Position numbers and translations under genes: made by a program. From positions 51,430-115,429 of the forward strand of contig UZAN01039748.1 in assembly GCA_900618425.1 (NCBI GenBank): 64,000 nucleotides of DNA, written 5' to 3'. Below, piece by piece: positions 29,201 to 41,200 of this stretch (its first letter is position 1; each line of letters opens with the position of its first letter). The stretch comes from Echinostoma caproni. Lineage: Eukaryota; Platyhelminthes; Trematoda; Plagiorchiida; Echinostomatidae. The notes beneath the pieces are model-generated. The model was given only the letters and a program-made list of their open reading frames with translations. It did not search any database and had not been told where the DNA came from.

Positions 29201-32200
29201 ACAGCGTAATATTTATTGTGATGTATTTGGCATGACTACGAATCATTGAAAACGAGCTTGTTCGCCACTCTTTGTTCTATTTGAAAATGTGCTCTGTGGG
29301 ACTGTTTAGACAATATCCGGTATGCTTCTGAGTTGTACATCGACTTCAGTTAGATGACCTTTACTTGACGTTGTGACCATTAATTAATATTATCAAAACA
29401 TCTAGCAAATCGTCAAAAGATATTAATTGAGCTCTGTTACTGACTTCTTTACCAACCCGTGTTTTATGAAGTTTACAGATAAAACATTTCGAGCAACTCT
29501 AAGGCCGCAGTGACATTCTGCGCAAAGATTTATTGTAAGATTATACAGGCATCTCGTCAGAAGTTGTTAGATGTTTCAGTGCCCAAAACAAAGCGATTTT
29601 GAGCCAACCTTAAACATATTTTTCATTTATTTGACATACCGATGTTGCAGTTGTAAGTGGACATTGAGATAAATGATGAAATTTGATGCGTTAAATAGTT
29701 CTCACTCAGTTTATCCTAAATACTTTATTGGCTAAGCAACAGATTTAAAACTCTCGCTCATGATAAATGGAGCAAGATGATTAGGGCTTTCCCAGCTTAT
29801 GAAACACAAATTTCTAATACTCAGACTTTCTGACGATAAGGTATTATAAATTTTTTAATAGATTGCGGGAGATTGAGAAATCCCCTCACTCAGCTTTCAT
29901 CTTGATCCTGTCTGATCTAAGTACGTCAAAATGCTACTACTGCTAGGTCAGATTTGTTGATTAATTGAGACATACGTTCTAGTGGGCAGTGGTGGTCAGC
30001 CGTTAAGGTATTACCTTTACAAACATTAACTGGTATTAAAATGCGATGAAAATGTTTGTGCCCATCAAGAATGAACAATCTAATGGACTAATCTAAGCTT
30101 GACACTATAACTTAAATAGTATTTTTCAAATCACGAAATATAACCATTGTTTAATAACACAATGTAGGCGGAAATGTATTCGGTGAATTCCTTTTCAAGC
30201 CTTTCCAATCACATTTATATGTAACAATTTCAATAGGATCGAACAGAAAGGTGGATGAGTCATGTGTTTGGTAATGAGCATAAAAGAACTCCAAATTTTT
30301 ACACTGTTTGGATTATGTAACCAAAAGTCGCTATGTTACGTCACAATCATGTGAACAGGCGATGTTCTCTTCCCTTAGTCAGGAGAGCTTGAGAGCTTCG
30401 ATCAGTTTTCATTGTGCGCATAGCTCAGGAAGCCTGAGTCAAATGCTAATTGCCCCTACGGTTTTTAACGTCCGAAACCGTATTGTTTTCAAGGGTTATG
30501 AAGAGACTCGATAAATGATTTTAAATGCCGAGCGCATGTTAACTAAGTGTTCCGTTTCCACGAGATGAGCGACGATTGAGCTTGACACAGCTCTACTCTC
30601 ACCCTGTGTGAGCCAGTGGGGATTGTGTTCCTTGATCCGTTGATATAACTGCCTTGTCGTTCGACCTATATCAGTTGCACCAGGGCTATTAGTTGTTTTG
30701 AACAATATCACCGTTATGTAGTTGATATTTCAGAACATACATTTTCAAGTAAGGTTCTCCTCACTGGTTAAAGTCTGTCATCTAAAGTATCTTGTGAACA
30801 GATTCGCCTTGCCGTCTGCAGGAGATAGACGACGAGGATGGGAGAAAGCTATGAAAATTTATGTACTGTCGACTCTATATTGTTTTTCAATAAAAATTTC
30901 TTTGGGGCGTCTAGTCAGATAAACATCGGAAAACGGAAGGCAATCACTCTCTTTGGGTTCGGTTATGAACTTAATTGACAAAAAAGCTGCGTCGAATTCT
31001 GACTCAACAATGGCATGATAAGTGTTCATGTTAGCCACGAAAAGATATCAATATTAGGAAGTAAATAAAAGATGAATGATAAAATATATGTTCTCTTTAT
31101 TTTGCTTCAGGCGATTGGCATGACTGTTAACCAAAGCCCGTGGTACAAAATCAAAGAAGCAATGGTTTGGCCCGCTATCGTAAGTTACAAAATAAACAAC
31201 TACCAAACGTAAACGTTGAACGCTCAAACGGGTTTTGAAATGGTTCTGTACAATGAATATTTAAAAAAATGGTTGGCGAAAATATTAGTCTATCGAAACT
31301 AAACAACAAAAATGGTCAACCATTTGTTGACTTTAACTCGACAATGATAACGCTTTCAAATGAATGAATGTTTTTGCGCGACCGATATTTTTACGTAATT
31401 CAAATCACAATTAAAACAATACAACCTTAATTTTCCCTACAGGGACAGGGATATAACACTGGTGTGATGCTATTAGACTTGAAAAAGCTACGCCAAACAG
31501 GATGGATGCAAAGATGGCGTCAAGTGGCAATGGAGGAAACGAAAAAGCATGGACATGTTTATTTGGCCGATCAGGTGAGATGAGACATTTTTCAACTCTT
31601 GATAAAAGTATTATTGTCATTGTACTCAGGTGTGAGTTCAATCAAGCAAGTAAATAGTAACCTAAGAAAACTCTTATAATGTCAAAAGCAAATGAATTTT
31701 GATAATCACCTAACCGTACAGTTAGTCCAAATCTGGGATGGTCAGAGTTGTTTGGAAGTAGTCTAATCTTGACAGAGGTCAGAACAGTTGTCGGATATTT
31801 TTGGTGACCTGGTTTATCTATGATTGTTCGATATATGTGTGCATCTTTGCCTGTGAATAAGGATTGCATTAATACATTTAGTTAGCCAGTGGGTAAATAT
31901 CAGTTTTGTAAACAATCACTACTAACTTATGGGCATCGGCCGATTGTTCTCCTTTTTACTTCTATCTCCAACAATATTATACAGATCATTCAGACACCAA
32001 CTTTCACTTAAAATTAGCATTATTTTACTCAATGGAATGCATTTCATTTATCCACCATAGTCTGCCGCGGTATCCTCATTGGTTTCCACCGCGGGTGTAT
32101 GTATGCATTGAGAAATATTCCATTTAATGATAGTTCCCCCAAGAAAAAGTTTCCGTTGTCACAAATTATACTTGTCTCCCTCTCAACTATAATCAAATGC

Positions 32201-35200
32201 GCATAAACAAAAATCATTCACATCTAGTGGACCAAACTATTTCAACCACACTCTGAGTCAAAAATTAACGAGCTCGATGAAAGGACCCTGAAATTTCTAA
32301 TCATATATGCACTGGGAGTAAAGTAGTCTGACCAGTATAACACACAACGAGAAACGACGAGTTACTCCATTCAGTTGGGTAATACGACACCTGTTCACCT
32401 GTGCGGGGTTGTCACAAACAACTGCCAAATATCCGTAATCGATGCTTGACTAAAGAAAGTAGCATAATCTTATACATAATACACTTTTTCAGACCTGATA
32501 ACTGATGTAACTTTCGGCACTCGGTAGTCTGTGCCTCGAAATTAATTGTGAAAAGGCACTTATAATGAAACAAGCCCCGAGGTTGACAAATGTGGCGTTG
32601 TTGATGCGTATATTTTAAATTTAAATCAGTATACATGTTTGACTCCATACTGAAGCAATCACCGTACAATGATTTATTTTGAATGTTTCGCTATTTTCGC
32701 GTCAGTTACTCGTTTAAACGGCAAGTTTTCTCTCAAATATAATTCTCTGAAAGGCAAAAAAATTAAACTTGTATTTATGTTACTTATAAGCATTTCGTTT
32801 TCTGGAATCTTACAAACAACACTCATTTTGAATCAAAACGTTTCTACTTCAAATTTAAAACTTTTAGCTCAAGGCCAAACAATCGATTACTAAAATCTTT
32901 AGCTTGCATTTTACAGAGAGCCAACACTTGCTGATTTTTACAAAACAGCGAATGTCATCTGTAATAAAACAACTAAAGTAACAGAAAAGGAAACTTTTAT
33001 ATATGTACGCACACCAGTTACAGTATAGCAAGGGTTGATTTAACACCAGCAGCGGCGTACCATTTCTGTTATTCTAGGCAGGTTCTCAAACTTGGTGTTT
33101 GCTTTAAGGTGTAGAAGATGCTATTTCATCCGTTTTGTTGTAGATGTCACTTTTTGTCACACTTCAGGCAATATTTGCTCGCTTGTTCACAGGACCTTAT
33201 GAATGCTGCAATTGTACGTCAGCCCTATTTGCTATACACGTTGCCGTGTGAATGGAATCTGCAAATAAACGATTGGAATGAAGCCCTCCGTTGTCCGGTT
33301 GAGCAGCCGTACACCAGACCGATCAACCTGTTCAGGTCACGTTCGAAAACGTTCAAGATAGCTCACTTGAACACAAAACGAAAATCAGAGTTTTTGGCCT
33401 CCGGCCTGAACTTTACCAGTTCCGTGAATACTGGTCATCCAGAAAGTGAGAGATTTTGATGAAAAAGCCAAGCCACTTTGGGTTGAGTTTCCTTTATTCG
33501 CGTTCAACAACAACTTTAGAACACAAACCCTTTTTGTACTTTAGTTATTTTTATTAAAAACCAAAAGACAAATCTTATTTTTATCACAATAACCTTGTTT
33601 GCAACACCGGGTAACCAATGGATAGACAGCTCTTTCAGAGCCAGTCCAATGAACAATCAGTGCTATGATTCGGTGTTTTGTAAGTGGGTTAGATGCAACT
33701 AACAGCAACAAACGTGACCTGATGGTCTTGGTAGAATATTTCATAGTAAGTAGTATGTGAATGACTGCACAAAATTTCCCAGGAAGTGTACACTTCCTGG
33801 GTACAAGTATATTAATGAACTGACAAAAGATTACTGGATACGCATGCCTGACGAGCGGCAAGTACTGCAAAACCGGTCGTGTGCTACCGGGGAAATTTTG
33901 TCCAGTCATTCACACACTAATTATTATGACAAATCTTATATTAACCTTTGTCCTCGGTGGTTCTGTGCTAAAATTGTTACAATCATTCGGGATGTAAGCG
34001 GGATTGATAAATGCATAAAGCACAAAGCGTGCTCTCAAAGAGGATTGGTTCAGGGACTGCCTTTCCCATGAGCTAAAAAGATTGATCTTGCAGTGCATTA
34101 TCAAGTTATTGAATTAACTTAGCACGATGCATTGCGTCTGCCCAACGCGAATCGTCCAGGTTTGTTTGTCTACCACTCTCCTCTTACTCCAATGTGATCC
34201 GACTCAACTGACCTTCATTGACTTATCCGTGTTAACGAATCTGGAAGCAAAAAAGTGCGAAGGCTGACCTGCGTGTCACGCCCTGATCTTGTTCGTGAGC
34301 ATTTTATGTGAGGTCATACTAATGGTTATCCAATTCAGAAAGGGAAATTCTCAAGTGAACTATGCTTCGGTTTATTTAGCCCAGTATCATAGAAATAATT
34401 CGTCAATGGCAATTTAGATATCAAACTGAGTGATTCTTCCTCGAGCCATTGCAGTTACTATATAAAAAGGGAGAATGAGTCGAAAAATCCATGAACCGAT
34501 TACCTATGCACAAACTGTGTGGACTTTAGAACATTAAATGTCACTGAGCAGATCGATGTGTGCTATATAATCTGAATATTGAAAGAATCTTTAGGTAATA
34601 ACAGGCATAAAATACGTGTACAAAGGAAACCTAAATGATGAGCAACAGGTGCTAGTACCATCTAAAATTGACCGATGAGCTTCAACAAGTTCACGATTCC
34701 CAAACTACAAAGCTTCCTACTGAAGTTCCTTCAGTAGTATGAAGTTAAATGTCAAAACAATCCGCCGCGAATGCACCTGAGAGGTTTAGTTGGATGTAGC
34801 GCCGGTCTCTCCATTAAAAATGACTTACATGAAATGGTCTAACTTAGATCTAAGTTTCATTCCTTGTGTTTCTTATGTGAAATAGTATGCAATGAAATAT
34901 TCAGTTTTACCAAATCGTCATTCATACTGCCACTGGAAGGGAAAAAATATACGGCTGCAGTTTGTGAATGCGGTAATGACAAAGCTCAACCTAAAAGCGT
35001 CACGTTCAATATCACTTCTTGTTTATCTTTTACTTACAGAAGTTCAGTGGCGCCAGTTTTATGTTAAACGATATCATATGTTCCGGGAATACGACCCACG
35101 TTGGTTGACGGACAAGCTGGCAGCGATTACATCAAGTCGCAAAGAAGTAAGCTTTCATTCATGAATTGATCTGTTAATAGTTCATCACGATTGTCATGCC

Positions 35201-38200
35201 TGCTGGCAGATTGTGTATCATAATCAAATTTCGCCATTTTCATTAGAAACTGAAACCTGTTATTGAATTTTGCACTAGTACAATGGTTTCCGAGATCTTT
35301 TTTGCTCCATTTTTCTTTCTCCTTCATACTCGAATCTCTGCCCATCGTTTGAAGAATGCATGAAATTGTTCTCTCTTAAATGGACGGTGGTTACCAGTCA
35401 TTGGCACACACACTGTCCTAAGTTTAATGATGAACCTTCACAGACACGGTGGATATGCATTGCTGTCAATTCTCAACAAGGATGAAACTGCTTCTTTTCA
35501 TCAACAGTCATTTTTATCTTTATATTTCCCACCAATGAAATAAAATTGATACTCACCCTGGTGATTGTCTTAAAAGGGTACAATGGTAAATATGTCATTA
35601 GTAAAATGACTATCAAGAATCGGAACTATTTTCAAAAGTGTGCACGGTAGTGTGTTAGACACCAAATTGTCTTAGCTCGTGAAGGGTCTACCGTTTTCAA
35701 TTTTACTAGTTTTATGCCCTTAACTCGCTTTATTTCGATAGATAAGTTAACCATCAAATGTGGAAAGGAGAAAATGGTCAGCGAAGAGGCAGTTGTGCAA
35801 CCTAAGGAAGTTAAAAGGTTTAACGGAAGTGATGGTGGCATTCATATACACCAATGTTCGATGCTATGCGTTCATCAGTGCCTTTGATTTCTGGAGGGAA
35901 TCTTCAAACGCGTGATCATAATCACCCTAAATACTTAGAAGTCAATTCAGTACATCAGATAAAAACTGTGATGTATCTATAGCGACTACATAGATCGTAT
36001 TTATAAGAATATACGGAAGACATTGCAAAGATGAAATTCACTCGCTGAACGTTTTCCTGATTTGCACAACGCTCGGCTTATGACTATTACACTGTAATTT
36101 TTACAAACATTGGGGCTTACAATTCGATTAAAACCATCACACGAACATAGTTGACGGGGGAACTGTTTACCACCGGCTTGTGATATTTCATAGTTTAAAA
36201 CGAAGTTCACATGTCTCCAGCTCTTCGTTTGTGAATAAAGTTGGAATACAGGGTAAAAGTGAGTTTCGGGAAACGTTTATGCGAGGTGGCATATCCTCAG
36301 TGTTAACGTTTTCGACTACCAACAGTTACAGTTACAGCCCGAATCCCGACAGAGGAACAAAACACAATTTTGACGAGCCTCAGAAGTTCAACTGCAGCGG
36401 TTATTGCACGAAAAAGATGCTGATGACGGCTATCTTCTTTCATTTTAAGGTTGAATCTTCAAAAATGCTTTCATTACATTTTTGAAAACATTCAACGGAT
36501 TTTCCATATCCTCCAGCAAATGCCATGAGGAATGACTCCTCAGTTAAGCAACTGGCTATGTGCGACGAAAGATATTCAAATAAAAATATTGATGAAAGGA
36601 TACCCGTTGATATCAAGTCATCATGTGGAGTGAAATAGATCGAGATTCTATCAGCCCGAGTTTCGTATATTCGTACTCCGAATTCATGATCCAATTTTCC
36701 TGCTTAGAGACTGAACGTATTCCATGGGAGGAATTTCCTTTCCAGTATACGAACCATGCACTTATTGTGAGTTAAATAATGGGGCAAGAAGAGTATTACA
36801 TAGTTCAAAGGGGAAATTCGCCGGGTATATAGAAAATGAAGCGTGAACTGAAAAGCTAAGAAGCACTGCAAGCACACGAAATAAGTATTCCGGTTTGATT
36901 TTTTCCAATCGAGTCATAACCCTGAAGGCCACTGCTAAGATGAGTAAGGTCTGTGGCCTGCAACAATCTCGCAAAGATGAGTTGTGCTTTATCGTGTAAA
37001 TGGAAAATGAAAAACGGTCTGATCAGCCGCCCGGTGGCCAAGTGGGTAGCATGCTTGCGTACTGCCCATGAGGTCCTGGATGCGGAAGTCAGTTGGATCG
37101 ATGAATCCGCGCTGCTGTTGAGACCCAACCAGGTCGAAATAGCTGTCCAGTGCTTCCTAGCTTTTCAGTTCACGCTTCATTCGCCATATACACAACCAAT
37201 TTCCCCTCTGAAATTGAATCCAATTTCCCATTACTCACATGAAGTGATACACATTTTTGTCGAGCCGTGAACAATCTGTATTTAATGAGTGAATTGAACA
37301 CCTCAGCAGATCTCGCATCATGAGCCCTCATGTCGATAACCGGAATAACCTGGGAGAACTTACGCAATTTGTGAAGTTATGCACACACAATGATCACCTA
37401 TAAGCATCAGAAACAAAAATGACGTGACTGCCCATAGACTAAATGAACTGGTAATGTAGAAGAACAAATGTCATCTTTACGACGATAATATACATCCTAT
37501 TCGTTGAATTATGTAGTAAAAGGTCTTTTAGGGACCTAACAAGTGACAATATTTTCATGAATAACAGTAGGGGAAACTATGCGAACTCGCGCAACCAAAC
37601 TGGTCAATTTCTAACCTCATCGGAATTAGCGTAACTATTTAAATCAATAAAACAAAAAGGACACCCCAGCGGAATGTATACTTAGAGATGAAACGATTTT
37701 TGGAAGCATTGTTGAATGATGTCAAGGAAATCTTTTTAGTCCATGTCTAGATCGAACCGCATTTTCATCCAGTAGTCAGCCCAAGATACTCAAATTATGC
37801 AAAATCCCACTGATTACTTCTCTGGTTTATTTTTAAATCCACGCAGACGCCCTCTACTGTGACAGCAAACTCACAATTATGTTCCCAGTTCGAAGAAGAG
37901 TCTCGTATTCAAAGACGTGTACATGCATTCTATCTGGAATACAATTTCACCGATTTCAATCAGCTGGACTCGAGAAATACGGTCACACTGATCAGCCAAA
38001 TGAGTTATCAACGGTAATTTATGTGCACTCAATGTGAATAAGCAACTTATAATTCACGTACTATTTTATCGACAAAGTGAATGGAAGCACAATCATTTAA
38101 TTTCACCTTTTCACGCTAATGCAGATAGTTACATGTGACATTTGGTATTTCAGTTTTACTTTTTCCAGGTTGACTCAAATCCAAAATAACACAGAATTGA

Positions 38201-41200
38201 ACTATTCATTATCCGCTAAATTTCGTAGAGTACCGTGCGATTAACACTTATTAGCTAATGACTATTGTTTCAACCTTGGTAATTCTGGTGAATTCTTTTC
38301 CGAACGCACACAAAACTCTTATCGGTCAATTTTTAATCGAACCCAAAGGTGATAGCCTCTGGTTTTCTTAACTTCCTCAACCACTCCACATTTTGGGATC
38401 GGTAGAGTTTGTGCTTAGGCCTATGAGTAGAATGCATCAACGAGATTTCTATTGAATACTACTTTACACCCAATCCATACAAACGACACATGATTTTAAT
38501 TCTCCAAGTGATAGAAAAAAACAAAGTAGTCTAGACAAGTACTCTTGTATTGAACTAAACTGAACTATGTACATACCCCTAGTTATTTATAAAGTTTACA
38601 CAGTTACTCAATAAACTGTAAAACTTCATTTTACTCTTGAAGCCAAAATACCTAAGTAAAAAGTTACTGCTCAAGTGAATTGGATGCAAGTCTTTTACCA
38701 CAGTTTCCATCAAATCGATTCATCATTGCATTATTTCCTTATGAGCTCTGAATAATTCTTTGCTCTCCAAGTGCAATGCAGCTCCACGGGATTTGAAGAC
38801 AAGCGATAAAATACCCGCTAAATACAAGCTGTTACAACCGCATTTTGAGCCGTTGGTATCAGACATCTGAACGCTCGGGTGTACAAAGGATATATATACA
38901 GTAGATGGGATAGATATAGAAAGGATAAGCAACATAGTTCCCGAACATATTGCTTTGTTGCCCCGATGGTAAATGTTTACTGATAGCAAACTGGATCTCT
39001 CGGTCGATCACTGCACTTGCATAGTTGAGGTATTTGTTCACTCTGGCTAATCTTCGCTTCCTCAGACAAACTATATTTTAACACCTCGTGAATTCTTACC
39101 TCAGTAATCCGGCGGTGACTTGTAACTCGTAGTCAACAATTGATAAACCCCTTATGACTACCAAACACCATTGATCCCGCTTCCTGTTCTACATCATTGC
39201 TATCTAACTGCAATGCAAAACTGTTGGCAATCAGTGAAACGTGCCTAATCAGTTTACATCATCCCGTTCTGTGCGCCCAAAACTTGTTGATGCAATCAGT
39301 TCACTTGCCGTGGAGTTGACCTCTCATTTTTAAGTGTAATAGCCCCTGTCTATACGAAGATATGTCTGTTCACTGGGACTTGCACAAAAAATGTTCTATA
39401 AATGTTGTTGCTTGTTTGACGTCAGCGAGTGAGAAGAACACACGGAATGGCAACATCTTGTGATCTATGTCTTCTTTTGGGTTTGAAGAGAAGAATGAAA
39501 AGTTCTCCGAGTTTTTAAGGCAAACTGAGTTTTTTCCTCACTCACGACAAACTGGTTGACCGTAGAGCCCTTAAAACAAACGGATTCAATTCAAAGAATC
39601 GCATTATTCTGTAACATTGTAAATTAAATCAAGAATTCAAATGAGGTCTATCCATTTTGCATTTACATTTGATCCCTTTTCTTGATTTTGCTTTCTTCGT
39701 TCGTCATTTTTCAAGGCTTCACCGTCTAGAACAACTGGTGTCCACATGGTCAGGCCCGATTAGTATTGCGCTTTACTTAACGGAACAGGAAGCCTACAAT
39801 CTTTCCATCTTTGTAGCTGAGTCGGAAATCTTATCGCGACGACGAAACATCGGTTACCATGTCATGTTTGTTGAAGGAGTGAGTCATTTGTTTCACACTC
39901 AATTGATCGTGTGCATGTGTGCATAGTCCCGTGCATTGTCTTACTCGCACAGTGATTTTCACTTTAAATCTCTAATGCGTTTCCAATTAGAATCAAATTC
40001 ATCCATTACAGCTAAACTTTTAAATGAAGTTAAGAGCCCGGGGGAGAACTCAATTTTTGTCTTCAAACGACAGAAATTTTTAAACCGGATCATTCTCTTC
40101 TGTTATTCCTTGGGTGGGAAACCTCACTCAAACACTGTAGTGAAATTCTGATTCTACTGGTTACATAATGTGAATACCAGGACGGATGTTAATGAAAACA
40201 GGAAAACCGACATTTGAATCACAATCAAAAATGCATACACAAAGCTTAATGTTTTATGCATTATGCACGACGATAAATTACCTGCATGTAGCCAAGCAAA
40301 CGGATGGACAGGCAGGATTGTTTGATCTGTATTTATTGAAAACAATGAATGAGTCAGTAAGTTATAAGTGGTTAACACATAAATCAGTAGCATATCAGAA
40401 TCATAGCCTTTATGAAGGTTCATGAGTGAACTGTGTGGCGAAAATCACTAGGCCTGAGATACATTTGCCTTTAGTATAAAACACATAAAATAATATGCTA
40501 TAGTTGAAAATATCATATCAGAGTTTAACAGCACAACTGAGACAATTTATCGTTCTTAATTATTCATCACTCTTGATCAAGTTTTTCTTCCTCCTACCCC
40601 GGACAAATGCGATAAGAATAAATAAATGACGAATTTCGTCTCCCTTCAAAGTGATCGGGACAACCACTGCCTGATTGTATTTCAATATAATATCTAGAAA
40701 ACTTTGTTTTGTTTTGCTTTCCATTTTACGTAGTTTTATCATATATATATATATATGTGTATATATGAACTTCTACAAAACAATTTTTGAAGGAGGCAAA
40801 CTGGAATCTGTAATTTTGATCAGCTATAGTGGGAGCTGAGTTCCACACTGATAATCCATGCATCTTTGGCGCGAGCAATCTGGAGTTGAACTCCCGAATG
40901 GTCTGCTAGATAAACACGATGGATGAACCCTAAAAAACTTGAGCTTGTAGTACTCAATGAATGTTTAGCTAGGTAACTAGCAGAGGATTTTACATGACCG
41001 GGTAATCACAAACCATCCCACTTTGTTTTCGCTCAAACTAATGGCCCCAGTCGCTACCAGTGATCACTGTGTTCTCCTCTTAAGACCAGAGATATACTCC
41101 CGCTCTGCATATCCAACATTCATACGATCAAACCAGATAAGGTTTCATCTCCGTAACTTTTCATCAACCCGCATTTCTCTTCTTTGTCGTTCCATAACGG

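Larger units (their letters stand above)
28742..29325 (+). mobile_element. Foldback element enclosing a Penelope-like endonuclease tail (intron 4)
   Basis: Inverted repeats of 87 bp at 28751-28837 and 29147-29233 match at 86 positions (one mismatch, CCA versus CAA). They enclose about 309 bp whose + strand encodes the C-terminal part of a PLE GIY-YIG endonuclease. A perfect 13-bp direct repeat, ATATCCGGTATGC, occurs at 28742-28754 and 29313-29325 and may be a target-site duplication. The near-identical arms suggest recent formation. Confidence 0.75.
36805..37211 (+). mobile_element. SINE-like composite repeat with inverted ends (intron 8)
   Basis: Ends of about 64 bp (36805-36868 and 37148-37211) are inverted relative to each other. 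The inner 34 bp are almost identical (one mismatch) and the outer part is more diverged. Inside are a 17-bp block GTCATAACCCTGAAGGC (36913-36929), shared with the copy at the window end, then a tRNA-like head with A and B boxes, then a hammerhead fold. Two SINEs in opposite orientation, or one palindromic element, would explain this. Confidence 0.65.
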
